From Marispirochaeta sp964554875 (GTDB taxonomy: Bacteria > Spirochaetota > Spirochaetia > JC444 > Marispirochaetaceae): a DNA stretch of 64,000 bases. Below the pieces are notes generated by a model. The model was not told the origin of the DNA. It made no database searches and worked only from the letters and a program-made list of their open reading frames with translations. The position numbers were made by a program, and so were the translations under genes. Shown here one piece after another: positions 41,789 to 51,175 of this stretch. Position 1 is the stretch's first letter. Each line of letters begins with the position of its first letter. The DNA lies in the NCBI GenBank assembly GCA_964554875.1, contig CAZKQJ010000009.1, positions 1 through 64,000 on the forward strand, read 5' to 3'.

Positions 41789-43675
41789 TTACAGGGCAAG
41801 TTTTTTTCGCAGGGTAACCCGGTCGATACCCAGCTCCCTGGCTGTTCTGGAAACATTGCGGTCATTCATTTCCCAGCGCCGACGGATAATCTCCTCTTCG
41901 ATTTCCCGCAGCGTTTTCCCCTGCTTGTCAGAAATCTCTTCGACATTTCGGGTACCCTTTGGGTAATCGGTTTTCAATTCTTCAATCAGATCGTGGTAGA
42001 CCTCATCCCGCTCCTCTTCCACAGAGGTCAGAACAGCGACTTTCTCGGCAAAATTATGCAGTTGACGCACATTTCCCGGCCAGGGATACTGAATCATGAC
42101 GTCTAAAAGTTTCGCGGATATGCAATCCACAGACACGGAGTCTTTGTTTTTCGCCGTAGAATAGAAAGCTGCAAAGAGAGGCAGAATGTCCTCGGTTCGT
42201 TTACGAAGAGGGGGAATCTCTATGTCCAGGATTTTCAGACGGTAATAGAGGTCCTTTCTGAACCTCCCGGCTTCGGACTCCTCCAGTAGGTTTTTGTTGC
42301 TCGCGGCAATAACCCGAATGTCAATATCAAAGATCTTATTGTCTCCGATACGCATGAGCTTCTTCTCCTGGAGAACCCGAAGAAAGCGGGCCTGGACAGC
42401 ATTGCTCATATCGTTTACTTCGTCCAGAAAGATTGTCCCCTGATGAGCCAGTTCAAATAGTCCCGGCTTTCCCCCTTTCCTGGCACCGGTAAAGGCTCCT
42501 TCCGCGTAGCCAAAGAGTTCGCTCTCCAGCAGGCTGTCAGGCAGGGCTGCGCAGTTTACCCCGATAAAAGGACCGTCTCTTCGGGGAGAAGCATTATGTA
42601 TGCTTTGGGCAAAGATCTCTTTTCCGCAGCCGGTTTCTCCTAAAAGCAGGACCGTCGAGTCCGTCCTGCTGAAACGCCGGGCGCGTTCTACAGTTTTTAC
42701 CATGATCTTGCTGCGGGCGACTATGGAATCGAAGGTGTCGTTGGCAATAAGTCCCCGGCTTGTCAGATGCTGCCGGATCATTCCCTCCATATCATGGTAG
42801 TATCCCGTACTCTGAAGAAAGAGAAGCGTCGCTTCCTGTATTCCATCCACCCGGACCGCCGAGACCTCGAGCAGAAAGTCTTTTCCATCAATCTGTATAA
42901 GACGATTACGATTCTTGCCGTGAACCGAATCAGCAATCTGTCCGGGGATTAAATCTGAAGTAATCTTTGTTCCGGTGAGCCTGGAGCGACTGACACCAAG
43001 GATTTTTTCTGCCTTCGAGTTGATAATCTCTATTTTATCTTCAGAATCGAGGTACAGTACCCCCTTGTCGGTATGTTCAAGAATCGTATGCAATCTGTTA
43101 CTGCGAACGATACCTTCATGCATGTGATCATAGAATCGTGCAGCAGCTTCCACTGTTGCCCTGATGGCCTCCGGCCCGGACCGTACCAGCTCGCAGTTCA
43201 GGTTTCTGCTCTGGGCAGTTGTAATGGAGACGGTATCCCCTATAAGGATATCCGCACCCCAGTTATTTACCCGGTCCAGCACGGCATCAATCTTTTCTCT
43301 GTGCTGTATCAGAAAATAGCCCAGCTCCACCCCGAGAATCTCTGCCAGACTGCGCGCGCCGCTGACTACATTCTCGTAGCCCACAACAGCAATTTTACTC
43401 CCCCGCTTTACGTAGGGATAAACGACCCGCAGAAGATCGAAGGCGGTTACATCAATCTCGAAAACCGGGATCTGGAGGTTCTGCCGCAAAAGAGAGGCGG
43501 TCCCTCCTCGACTGACAATTACGTCCACCTGGTTTCGAACAAGTTCATCATAAGTTATCTGAAGTCCCTTCTCCAGGTCCCCCAGGAGAACCTTTACCTG
43601 ATACGGGGAGTCTTTCAGGGTCTCCTCAGCTGTTTTTACCAGATCCAGATAAGGGGCGATAAAAAGAATATTCAC
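41789..43675 (-). CDS. PrpR-like sigma-54-dependent transcriptional activator
   Basis: A 628-residue regulator: PrpR-type N-terminal sensor (about 1-195), PAS domain (about 205-300), AAA+ sigma-54 domain with Walker A GETGCGKE and the sigma-54-contacting GAFTGA, and a C-terminal Fis-type helix-turn-helix (NVSRTARELGIDRVTLRKK). PrpR sensors bind small acids such as 2-methylcitrate. Its target is probably one of the flanking catabolic operons, but I did not find a convincing -24/-12 promoter. GTG start without ribosome site, placed at the predicted transcription start. Confidence 0.88.
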   Translation of the reverse strand: MNILFIAPYLDLVKTAEETLKDSPYQVKVLLGDLEKGLQITYDELVRNQVDVIVSRGGTASLLRQNLQIPVFEIDVTAFDLLRVVYPYVKRGSKIAVVGYENVVSGARSLAEILGVELGYFLIQHREKIDAVLDRVNNWGADILIGDTVSITTAQSRNLNCELVRSGPEAIRATVEAAARFYDHMHEGIVRSNRLHTILEHTDKGVLYLDSEDKIEIINSKAEKILGVSRSRLTGTKITSDLIPGQIADSVHGKNRNRLIQIDGKDFLLEVSAVRVDGIQEATLLFLQSTGYYHDMEGMIRQHLTSRGLIANDTFDSIVARSKIMVKTVERARRFSRTDSTVLLLGETGCGKEIFAQSIHNASPRRDGPFIGVNCAALPDSLLESELFGYAEGAFTGARKGGKPGLFELAHQGTIFLDEVNDMSNAVQARFLRVLQEKKLMRIGDNKIFDIDIRVIAASNKNLLEESEAGRFRKDLYYRLKILDIEIPPLRKRTEDILPLFAAFYSTAKNKDSVSVDCISAKLLDVMIQYPWPGNVRQLHNFAEKVAVLTSVEEERDEVYHDLIEELKTDYPKGTRNVEEISDKQGKTLREIEEEIIRRRWEMNDRNVSRTARELGIDRVTLRKKLAL

Positions 43676-43681
43676 AGGGGG

Positions 43682-43690
43682 ATTATATCA
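43682..43690 (-). promoter_or_regulatory. Extended -10 promoter at the PrpR-like gene start
   Basis: TGATATAAT on the minus strand is an extended -10 element. Six bases separate it from the GTG start, so transcription should begin at the G of the start codon; no Shine-Dalgarno sequence exists. Another candidate leaderless transcript. Confidence 0.5.
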
Positions 43691-43703
43691 TACCTGCACA
43701 TAA

Positions 43704-43734
43704 AAGGCCTGCCGCGACTAAAGCGGCAGGCCTT
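43704..43734 (-). terminator. Terminator after the iron alcohol dehydrogenase gene
   Basis: A perfect 12 bp GC-rich stem (43704-43715 with 43723-43734) with TTTT on the transcribed minus strand, 24 bp after the stop. Confidence 0.85.
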
Positions 43735-43757
43735 GAAAAATTGTTTTACAGCTATAC

Positions 43758-45026
43758 TTAGAGGTTTTTGATTACAGCGAAATCTCCGCTCTTTGCGGCC
43801 TCGAGAACGGAGCCCATGTACTCATCTATCTGGTCTGCAGTCATTGGTGTAGGCATATTCTCAAGCTTCATCTTCAGCTGGGGGTTCTTCGCCGCCGTAA
43901 GACAGCGGTCGATATGATCCTGGGTAAATCCTTCAACCTCTGAGAGTTTTACAGGGAATCCGATCTTCCTTGAAAGTTCGAGCATGGCCTCGGCCACCGC
44001 TACACCAAGCTCGCGTCCTGAAAGGGAAGAAAGATCGCCCTTGAGCAGGCCGGCTTTTTCGTAAATACCGCCCACAAGTTTCAGGGGCTTTTCGATGGCC
44101 GGGGCAAAGAAGACGGTGTAGTAGGGATTCATCATCGCGCAGGCACGACCATGGCTCAGGATATCGATAAGAGAAAAGCTGGTCAGGTGAGCGCCGTTGG
44201 TACCACCCACCATGATGGCGTAACCGCCCATGTCTGTGGCGAGACAGAGGGCATCCCGGGCATCGAGGTCATCGGGGTTGTCGATAACCTTGGGAAGGTT
44301 TTCGACAACCAGCCCGATACCGGCCTCGGCGATTTTTTCAACCTTGTCGTAGTTGGGATTGCCGACTGCTCCATACAGTACCTCGAGGCAGTGCGCGATT
44401 CCATCCAGGGCGCCGTCCATGATAAGGCTCTTGGGAGCGCCGTAGGTAACGGAGAAATCAAAAACCGGAAACTGGGGAACGATAGCTTCGTCAACAACCA
44501 GTTTTTTCTGACCGGTTTTCAGGTCCGTAATGTTCGAGTACTTGGTCAGGTGTGCGCCGGAACTTGCGGCAGTCTGGATGGCAATGTGGGGGGTTAGCAT
44601 TTTACCGCTTTTTTCCACCGCAGCGCTTACCTGTCCTGTTCCAAAATAGTCTTCTATGTCGCCGCCCAGGGTGCGGAGAACCTCGGCAGACTTTACTGCA
44701 TCAATGGTGCTTCCTCCGCCGAAACTTACCAGAACATCGGGATCGGCGTCTACAACGGCCTTGGTAATTCTGCCAAGGTCTTCCCGGGGTGCGTTGGGTC
44801 CTGCTCCGGCTTCCTCTTTGGCAATGCTTACACCGGCATCAGCGAGGGACTTGCGGATCTTTTCGATATGCTCATCACTTCCCGGAAAATGGTCGCATAC
44901 AAATACTGCTTTTTTGCCAACGGCGGCGGCAACCTTGCCGACATCTCCAAGAACATCTCTGCCATAGAGATAATTATCGCCCTTGAACTCTTTAAGCAAG
45001 CTTTCAGCTGTCTTTCGATAGTCCAT
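43758..45026 (-). CDS. Iron-containing alcohol dehydrogenase
   Basis: A 422-residue group III alcohol dehydrogenase. GGGSTIDAVK is the nucleotide-binding motif; metal ligands are expected in DGALDGIAHCLE (Asp, His) and GAHLTSFSLIDILSHGRA (His, His). It probably reduces an aldehyde released by the aldolase upstream, or oxidises an alcohol. AGGAG precedes the ATG. A terminator-like hairpin separates it from the 2-hydroxyacid dehydrogenase gene, so its expression may be partly independent. Confidence 0.92.
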   Translation of the reverse strand: MDYRKTAESLLKEFKGDNYLYGRDVLGDVGKVAAAVGKKAVFVCDHFPGSDEHIEKIRKSLADAGVSIAKEEAGAGPNAPREDLGRITKAVVDADPDVLVSFGGGSTIDAVKSAEVLRTLGGDIEDYFGTGQVSAAVEKSGKMLTPHIAIQTAASSGAHLTKYSNITDLKTGQKKLVVDEAIVPQFPVFDFSVTYGAPKSLIMDGALDGIAHCLEVLYGAVGNPNYDKVEKIAEAGIGLVVENLPKVIDNPDDLDARDALCLATDMGGYAIMVGGTNGAHLTSFSLIDILSHGRACAMMNPYYTVFFAPAIEKPLKLVGGIYEKAGLLKGDLSSLSGRELGVAVAEAMLELSRKIGFPVKLSEVEGFTQDHIDRCLTAAKNPQLKMKLENMPTPMTADQIDEYMGSVLEAAKSGDFAVIKNL

Positions 45027-45070
45027 ACTATTATTACTCCTGTTAATTGGGTTCGTTTCAAGCTTAACAA

Positions 45071-45105
45071 AAAAAACAGGTTCGGAAAACCCTCCCCTGT
45101 TTTTT
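45071..45105 (-). terminator. Intercistronic terminator or attenuator
   Basis: AAAAAACAGG (45071-45080) pairs with CCTGTTTTTT (45096-45105), giving a 10 bp stem with a 15-base loop and a U-rich 3' arm on either strand. A second small hairpin (about 45109-45134) precedes it on the minus strand. Together they may reduce read-through into the alcohol dehydrogenase gene. Confidence 0.65.
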
Positions 45106-45143
45106 AAACGGGACTCCCGAATGGGAATCCCCGATTAGCCGAA

Positions 45144-46112
45144 TTATCTGGGATTTGCGGGGTTGTTTACCGGCCAGCTCGGCTTTTTACCGCTCAGTAC
45201 TTCATCGATGCCCTGGGCCGCATGGGTTGCCATCCGGATCATGCATTCGGTGGTCAGTGCGGCATTATGGGGCGTTACAACAACGTTATCCATACCGAAG
45301 AAGGGATGATCCTTCGCAGGTGGCTCTTCTGCAAAAACATCAAGTCCGGCTCCGGCGATCTCACCCTTTTCAAGAGCTTCCACAAGAGCCGGCTCGTCAA
45401 CGACCTCACCCCTGGCGGCATTGATGACACAGGCGCTCTCTTTCATCAGGCCGAATTCCTTGGCACCGATGGAGTTTTTTGTCTTGGGGGTGGCGGGAAT
45501 ATGGATTGTCAGATAATCGGAGGACCTGAAAATCTCATCCCAGTCGTCAACCTTTGTGACCCACTGGGGAAACTCATCGGCCTTCAGGTATGGATCATAT
45601 CCGATAATCTTCATGCCCAGCCCATGGTAAGCCTTTTGTGCCACCAGGCGTCCGATCTTGCCCATACCGAGAACGCCAAGGACCTTTCCTTCCAGGTCGC
45701 TTCCCTTGACCCGGTTTCTGATCTCAAAATCCCCCGCCCGGAAAGCTTTGTCACTGCGGACAATGTTGTGACCAAGGGCGATTATAAGGCCGAGGGCATG
45801 CTCGGCAACAGTGTTTGAGTTGGATTCGGGAGCGTTGGTGACCCAGATACCCATCTCTTCGGCTTTTCTTATATCAATGTTATCCACACCCACACCGTGG
45901 CGGCCAATAACCTTGAGCTTTTTACCTGCTTCCAGTACCTCCGCGGGAAAAGGAGCGGTTCTGGCAAGAATGGCATCGCAGTCTTCAACATCCCGGACAA
46001 TATCTTCAACCGTGATACCGCTGCCCATTTTTATTTCATAGCCTTTTTCCCTAAGATAGGCTTTTCCTTCTTCCATTACATCCTGGGGAATTAAAACCTT
46101 GTATGCAGCCAT
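45144..46112 (-). CDS. D-2-hydroxyacid dehydrogenase (SerA/GhrB family)
   Basis: A 322-residue NAD-dependent D-isomer-specific 2-hydroxyacid dehydrogenase without the ACT domain of full SerA. GMGKIGRLVA is the cofactor loop. Catalytic Arg (NAARGEVV), Glu (DVFAEEPP) and His (TPHNAAL) are present. It should convert a D-2-hydroxy acid to a keto acid or the reverse; phosphoglycerate is less likely in this setting. Ten bases separate it from the aldolase gene upstream, so they are cotranscribed. Confidence 0.92.
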   Translation of the reverse strand: MAAYKVLIPQDVMEEGKAYLREKGYEIKMGSGITVEDIVRDVEDCDAILARTAPFPAEVLEAGKKLKVIGRHGVGVDNIDIRKAEEMGIWVTNAPESNSNTVAEHALGLIIALGHNIVRSDKAFRAGDFEIRNRVKGSDLEGKVLGVLGMGKIGRLVAQKAYHGLGMKIIGYDPYLKADEFPQWVTKVDDWDEIFRSSDYLTIHIPATPKTKNSIGAKEFGLMKESACVINAARGEVVDEPALVEALEKGEIAGAGLDVFAEEPPAKDHPFFGMDNVVVTPHNAALTTECMIRMATHAAQGIDEVLSGKKPSWPVNNPANPR

Positions 46113-46122
46113 TGTCTGCTCC

Positions 46123-46878
46123 TTAGCCTTTTACCTTCCTGGCAATGGCGGAAAAACCGTTGCTCAGAATGTTGATATCCAGATCATTCATGACTACATC
46201 CATATCCGGAAGCCATTTGTCAAAAAGGGCACCGCCGGCATGGAGGGCAAAGTACTTGTTATGCTTCTTGGCAGCCGCAACTACCTTGGCAATCGCAGCC
46301 TGGTTGGTCTCGCACATTGTATCGCCGGGGACTCCAAGGGAAATCGCCAGGTCGTTGGGACCGATCAGAAGAACATCGATACCGTCCACGGCAGCGATCT
46401 TGTCAATGTTCTCCACCGCTTCCTTGGTTTCGATCTGGGCAATGGCAAGGGTTGCATGGTTCTGTTCCTTCATGAAGGTAGTCACATCGGTCTTAACACC
46501 GCCGAAGGAGGTAAATTCACCGTTGCTGCCGAATCCACGGATGCCGGTAGGGGCGTAGCGGGAGTATTTTACCAGGGTTTTGGCCTCTTCCTCGGTACTC
46601 AGCATGGGGCACATGATTCCGTCGGCACCGGCATCCATAAGGCGGGATACATATCCCTTGGACAACTCCGGTATACGTACAAAAATGCCGAGCCCGATTG
46701 AGCGTGCTACCTTGGCCACATCGGAAAAGGACTCGATGGAGAGAGGGCCGTGTTCCATGTCGATCATGATGAAATCCAGCCCCGCGTGTTTAGCAATCTG
46801 TGCAACAGCAGGATTTCGAAGCATCCTGACCATTGTTCCTACAATTTTTTTTCCTTCTCGCAGTTCCTTTACTGCCAT
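46123..46878 (-). CDS. HpcH/HpaI-family class II aldolase
   Basis: A 251-residue pyruvate aldolase. Active-site residues are in IDMEHGP (His), FVRIPE (Arg), QIETKEAV (metal-binding Glu) and GPNDLA (metal-binding Asp). Members cleave 4-hydroxy-2-oxo acids, such as 2-keto-3-deoxy-glucarate, to pyruvate and an aldehyde. ATG 46878 is seven bases from AGGAGG; the ATG two codons upstream is too close. The aldehyde product could go to the iron dehydrogenase two genes down. Confidence 0.92.
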   Translation of the reverse strand: MAVKELREGKKIVGTMVRMLRNPAVAQIAKHAGLDFIMIDMEHGPLSIESFSDVAKVARSIGLGIFVRIPELSKGYVSRLMDAGADGIMCPMLSTEEEAKTLVKYSRYAPTGIRGFGSNGEFTSFGGVKTDVTTFMKEQNHATLAIAQIETKEAVENIDKIAAVDGIDVLLIGPNDLAISLGVPGDTMCETNQAAIAKVVAAAKKHNKYFALHAGGALFDKWLPDMDVVMNDLDINILSNGFSAIARKVKG

Positions 46879-46935
46879 GTTCATTCCTCCTGGTATATTG
46901 TAAAGCCCCCTAGAGACATTGCGGCAAGGCTTTAA

Positions 46936-47622
46936 TTACAGCTTTTCAATTTCCTTTTTCGGTTTTCCGTTATTCCCCCGGCCGACAAAGACCTGGGGAT
47001 AGAATGTATCGAGAATCCCTCTGCAGGTCGTACGCAGATGTTCCCGCATGAGATATTCGCTTTTATCGGGGTCTCCGGAGAGTATGGCATCGATGATGGC
47101 GATATGATAATCCCGTGAGAGACTTTCGATGGAAACAGAGTGTCGGGCTATATTGCTTGTCATCTTTGCCATGTAGCTGACCTTCTGGTAGATCTCTTTT
47201 AAAAGCGCGTTGGATGACCCTTCGAGGACTGTTTCATGGAAGGTTCTGCCGGCTTTCGGCCCCTCCTGGGCCATATTGGACTCGTCAAAGCTTTCGAGCA
47301 GAGCCCGTATCTCCTTCAGTCTTTCAAAGATCTGAGCTTCTCCGCGTTGGCATGTAAGGCGGACAGCCATGCCTTCAATAGCCTCCCGGGTCTGAAAAAT
47401 ATCAAAAATCTGTTCCCACCCTAACTGACGTACAAAAAAACCCCGGGAAGGTTTCTGTTCCACTATGCCTTCAAGGACTAGCCTCCACAGAATCTCCCGT
47501 ATCGGGGTTCTGCTGATTTCGTAGAACTCACACAACTCCCTCTCGATCAGAGATTCTCCCTGCTTGTAGGTTTCGTTTAAAATTTTCCCGCGCAGATCGT
47601 TCAGGATTTCATTCTTTGTCAT
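46936..47622 (-). CDS. GntR-family (FCD) transcriptional regulator 4
   Basis: A 228-residue FCD-type GntR. The winged helix includes ELCEFYEISRTPIREILWRL, and the FCD domain has histidines in GRTFHETVLEG and SRDYHIAIID that could bind a metal. First gene of the aldolase operon. It probably binds the TTGTATACC-type sites near its own promoter and those of the transporter and LarA-like genes. The ribosome site is weak (AAGGTGG about 13 bases away). Confidence 0.9.
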   Translation of the reverse strand: MTKNEILNDLRGKILNETYKQGESLIERELCEFYEISRTPIREILWRLVLEGIVEQKPSRGFFVRQLGWEQIFDIFQTREAIEGMAVRLTCQRGEAQIFERLKEIRALLESFDESNMAQEGPKAGRTFHETVLEGSSNALLKEIYQKVSYMAKMTSNIARHSVSIESLSRDYHIAIIDAILSGDPDKSEYLMREHLRTTCRGILDTFYPQVFVGRGNNGKPKKEIEKL

Positions 47623-47650
47623 TTTTCAGATTGGTCCACCTTGCACAATA

Positions 47651-47679
47651 TTTGTATACCGTATGGATACCATAGTCAA
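47651..47679 (-). promoter_or_regulatory. Promoter and operator of the GntR-aldolase operon
   Basis: Minus-strand TTGACT (47674-47679) with -10 TATACA (47653-47658, 15 bp spacer) or TACAAA (17 bp). The spacer holds GTATACCGTATGGATAC, a near palindrome sharing the TTTGTATACC core with sites at 51176 and 51327. Confidence 0.55.
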
Positions 47680-47796
47680 GCCCCGGCACCCGCAGGTATA
47701 GCGCCATCCTTCCCCTGTATACTCCACCATACACTAATCAGAATCCGAACGGTCGGAGAATCCGGAAGACTCCCCGACCATTTCAATTCTGTATAT

Positions 47797-49302
47797 CTAT
47801 TCATCCACAATTTTAAGTTTCTTTCGGAATTTCATCTGGCTGTAGATGATTATTAAAAATGCAATCAGCAGTACCAGACCAAAGGGGCGCATAAACATCC
47901 CGGGTATATTACCGGAATAGGTTACCAGGGCCCGACGCAGCGATTGGTCGGCAACAGTCCCGATCATTACTCCCAGAACCATGGGAGCCAGGGGAAAGCT
48001 TCTCAGACGCATTACATATCCAACAACTCCGAAGATGAACATAACAAGAACATCAAAGGTATTAAAGCCTACGCCCCAGGCGCCGATTATTCCGAGCCCT
48101 ACAGCCACCGGAAGAATGACCTCCCGCCGGACCGACAGCAGACCAATAAAGTATTTTGACAGCAGCCAGGATAGAAGTCGGAATATCACCGCGGAAACCC
48201 AGAACAGAAAGATGACCTTCGCGATGAATCCGGGGAATTCTATGATCAGCATGGGACCCGGCCGAATACCATACATGAAAAAAGCCGCGAGCATAACGGC
48301 AGTTGGTCCGCTTCCGGGAATACCAAGAACCAGCATGGGAATCAAGGCACCGCCGGATGTGGCATTGTTCGCGACCTCAGGGGCAATGATACCCTCAGGG
48401 ATGCCGGTACCGAACTTGTCGCCGTTCTTGGATTTTCTCTGCGCCATATCATAGGCCAGCCATGGAGCTACAGATTCACCGACCCCGGGAACTATACCGA
48501 CTCCAAGACCAATCATGATGGAGCGGAAAATTGTCCTCACATTGCCCTTTAAGTCCCTGATTTTCGCTATCATCCGACCAGGCTTTTCAGTCAACTGGTA
48601 CGGAACCTTCTCCCGCAATACCCAGAAAACCTCGGTTATGCCAAAAAGACCGATCAGAACCGGCAGAAATTTCACTCCCCGCATAAGGTCCGGAGTATAT
48701 CCGTAGCGGAAAACGCCCCATATTGGATCTGTTCCGATCATGACGACCAGAAAACCGGCGAAGGCTGCAATCCAGCCTTTTACCGGGTTTTTGGCACCCA
48801 GGGCTCCGGCAAGAGTAAGTCCGATCAGGGAGACAAGAAAAATCTCCCAGTCGCCGAGCTTCAAGGCTACAACCGCAATAAAGGGCAGCAGAATAAAGGT
48901 ACCGAGTTCACCGCCGATCTCCCCAAAAAAGCTCGACCAGGTTGCAAGTCCTACGGCTTCCCTGGATTTTCCGTTCCTGGCCATGGCGTGTCCGTCGAGA
49001 ACGGTAGCCGCGGCAGCCGGGGTTCCCGGCATATTCAACAGTATAGCTGTTATACTTCCGCCATAAATTGCCCCGGTGTAGATTCCCACCAGAAGTCCGA
49101 TCCCGGCATCCACCGGCATCTTGAACACGAAACCGAGCATAAGGGTCATGGACATGACAGCGGATATTCCGGGCAGAATTCCTCCGATCATTCCCATCAG
49201 GCCACCAAGTACAAGTCCCATGAGGGTCTGCGGATTTGTAAGAACAGAGAGGGCCATGCTCGGCAGCATCGTCCACTCCTGTATAAGTATGCCCCAATCC
49301 AT
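47797..49302 (-). CDS. tctA: Tripartite tricarboxylate transporter large subunit (TctA)
   Basis: A 501-residue protein with about twelve membrane helices, the permease of a TTT transporter that imports citrate-like or other carboxylates with an ion gradient. Family stretches include GMIGGILPGISAVM, the repeat-related IGLGVGIVPGVGESV, YGGSITAILLNMPGTP and GIPGSGPTAVMLAAF. It follows the tctB gene by 60 bp with GGAGG upstream of the ATG. No hairpin was seen after the stop. Confidence 0.94.
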   Translation of the reverse strand: MDWGILIQEWTMLPSMALSVLTNPQTLMGLVLGGLMGMIGGILPGISAVMSMTLMLGFVFKMPVDAGIGLLVGIYTGAIYGGSITAILLNMPGTPAAAATVLDGHAMARNGKSREAVGLATWSSFFGEIGGELGTFILLPFIAVVALKLGDWEIFLVSLIGLTLAGALGAKNPVKGWIAAFAGFLVVMIGTDPIWGVFRYGYTPDLMRGVKFLPVLIGLFGITEVFWVLREKVPYQLTEKPGRMIAKIRDLKGNVRTIFRSIMIGLGVGIVPGVGESVAPWLAYDMAQRKSKNGDKFGTGIPEGIIAPEVANNATSGGALIPMLVLGIPGSGPTAVMLAAFFMYGIRPGPMLIIEFPGFIAKVIFLFWVSAVIFRLLSWLLSKYFIGLLSVRREVILPVAVGLGIIGAWGVGFNTFDVLVMFIFGVVGYVMRLRSFPLAPMVLGVMIGTVADQSLRRALVTYSGNIPGMFMRPFGLVLLIAFLIIIYSQMKFRKKLKIVDE

Positions 49303-49362
49303 CTAATTATCCTCCATACGCGTACATAATGTCATATTCTTCATAACAATCTGAAATCCTGT

Positions 49363-49869
49363 TTACGGCAACGGCATCTGGTATACTGCCGGAACAACAT
49401 AGGCGATTAAAACCGTATTCATGGCACTGTATAAAAGAACGCGCCAGATTTTTCCAACCTGCAGGTAATAGTAGATGACAAACAGAAAAACGAAGGTTAT
49501 CAGGATAAAATTAACCACGCCTACCAGGACAATATAGATCCCGGTCATTATAATCAGAGCGACTGATCGCCTGACAGCTTCATCACCACGGGCGTTATTG
49601 AACCATTCGCTGATACTCAAACGCGCGGATTTATTTCTTTTTAATGTTTCAATAATCAGAATAACCGATAATACGGAAACAAATACGGACAGAAGCATCG
49701 GGGTAAAACCCGCCGACGTAATAAAGCCCATATTCGATTTGTAGGTAAACTGGGTTGCGCCGATAAACATGAGAATCGCGAACAGAAGAAAAAAACAGGC
49801 CGCCAGGATATCCGAAAGCGCGTCATTGCCTGAAGGCTTCGTCTGTTCATTCGGCTGATTATCTTTCAT
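49363..49869 (-). CDS. tctB: Tripartite tricarboxylate transporter small subunit (TctB)
   Basis: A 168-residue protein with a polar start and four predicted membrane helices, the size and topology of TctB. Sequence conservation in TctB is low, so its place between tctC and tctA is the best evidence. Confidence 0.88.
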   Translation of the reverse strand: MKDNQPNEQTKPSGNDALSDILAACFFLLFAILMFIGATQFTYKSNMGFITSAGFTPMLLSVFVSVLSVILIIETLKRNKSARLSISEWFNNARGDEAVRRSVALIIMTGIYIVLVGVVNFILITFVFLFVIYYYLQVGKIWRVLLYSAMNTVLIAYVVPAVYQMPLP

Positions 49870-49927
49870 GATTAATGCCTCTCTCTAAATTAGGCTACAG
49901 TAAGATCAGTATCACATTTTACAGATT

Positions 49928-49953
49928 CAGAGGCAGCTGTACAGCTGCCTCTG
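49928..49953 (-). promoter_or_regulatory. Intercistronic stem-loop between tctC and tctB
   Basis: CAGAGGCAGCTG pairs with its complement across a 2-base turn, a perfect 12 bp stem 44 bp after the tctC stop. No U tract follows. It occupies the same place relative to the binding-protein gene as the hairpins in both TRAP operons. Confidence 0.75.
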
Positions 49954-49996
49954 ATAATTATTCAGAAAATACCCTTGTATAAGGACCAGGGCCTGC

Positions 49997-51130
49997 CTAG
50001 TCGGCGATCTCGGTCTTATACAGCTCCTCAGCCTTGGCAGGCCAGGGGCGGATGTTGGCAGACGTTTCGTTATAGGGCCATTTCCATTCAGTTACCCTGG
50101 GAATCCCAAGAGTAGCGGGGCTGACATCCACAATACCGTAATCGTACTGCGCCCAACCGCGGCCTGCACCTACAATAGCCGCTGCTTCGTCCGCAGCGTC
50201 TCCCATTTTGGGATTTACTATGATACCTCGGGATTCGAGGGCAGCCTTGAAGCGATCCTGCTTTACAGCGTACACGAAGGCCTCGGCCATCTTTTCGATG
50301 ACAGCTTCCGGAGTATCCCGTTTTACAGCTATTCCCCAGTAAGGGTTGATGGACATATAGACTTCCAGTTCAGGATAGTACTTGTTGACTGTCGGGAAGG
50401 TAACACCCCGCCATACATAATCTTTGTCGTACAGGTTGAGAACAGGTTTGATTCTCCCCTCTTCGGCCCAGTCGGAAACGTCTCCCAGGGATACGGAGAT
50501 GTACTCAACATCACCGGAAAGGAGGTACCGGCCTGCCTCTCGACCGCCGTTGTAAGGAACTTCCTGTACCTTGTCGGAGATACCGGCTGACTGGGCAAAT
50601 ACCTCACCGAAAATGGAGCCGTTACCACCGCGACTGGTAGTACCGTACTTGACCACCTTGTTGCCGCTCTTAATGGCATCGACCAGATCTGTTACATCAT
50701 CATAACCGGAATCGGTACGCACATAGATGGTCGTAGCACCCATACCTGCGGGGAAAGGATAGAACTCCTCCCATCCGACCCTGGCCTGCTTAGTAATAGG
50801 ATAGGTGGCCTGGACCTGAGCACCCCCGAACCAGCGATAACCATCGCTTTCAGCCTGATACACGTTCTGATACGCAATACCGCCGTTGGCGCCTTCCATA
50901 TTGGTGATCTTGATCTCGACACCCAGATACTCAGACATCTCCTGAGCTACCGCGCGGGCGGTGGTATCGGATGTTCCACCTGCAGACCAGCCAAGCATAA
51001 CAGTGATGGGTCGGGTAGGCCACTCCGCGGCCGCTCCGCGCTCCTTGGACCCTTCGGCGAATACCGGCATTGCCAGGGCGAGGATAAGCACAGCACCGAC
51101 CAAACCAATGAAAAACCTTTTCTCCTTCAT
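49997..51130 (-). CDS. tctC: Tripartite tricarboxylate transporter substrate-binding protein (TctC)
   Basis: A 377-residue exported solute-binding protein. The signal peptide (FIGLVGAVLILALAMPVFA) is followed by EGSKERG. The TctC/Bug fold shows WPTRPITVMLGWSAGGTSD, where the glycine-rich loop binds the carboxylate ligand, and YGTTSRGGNGS. It is the first gene of the tctCBA operon. AGGAGG precedes the ATG. Confidence 0.93.
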   Translation of the reverse strand: MKEKRFFIGLVGAVLILALAMPVFAEGSKERGAAAEWPTRPITVMLGWSAGGTSDTTARAVAQEMSEYLGVEIKITNMEGANGGIAYQNVYQAESDGYRWFGGAQVQATYPITKQARVGWEEFYPFPAGMGATTIYVRTDSGYDDVTDLVDAIKSGNKVVKYGTTSRGGNGSIFGEVFAQSAGISDKVQEVPYNGGREAGRYLLSGDVEYISVSLGDVSDWAEEGRIKPVLNLYDKDYVWRGVTFPTVNKYYPELEVYMSINPYWGIAVKRDTPEAVIEKMAEAFVYAVKQDRFKAALESRGIIVNPKMGDAADEAAAIVGAGRGWAQYDYGIVDVSPATLGIPRVTEWKWPYNETSANIRPWPAKAEELYKTEIAD

Positions 51131-51175
51131 GAGAACCTCCTAGGTTTGAAATAGATTGTGTACTTTTTGATTTTT

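Noticed and set aside
41742..45143. Sigma-54 (-24/-12) promoter for the PrpR-like activator's neighbours
   Set aside because: No GG-N10-GC pair with the surrounding TGGCAC/TTGCA consensus was convincing in the intergenic regions.
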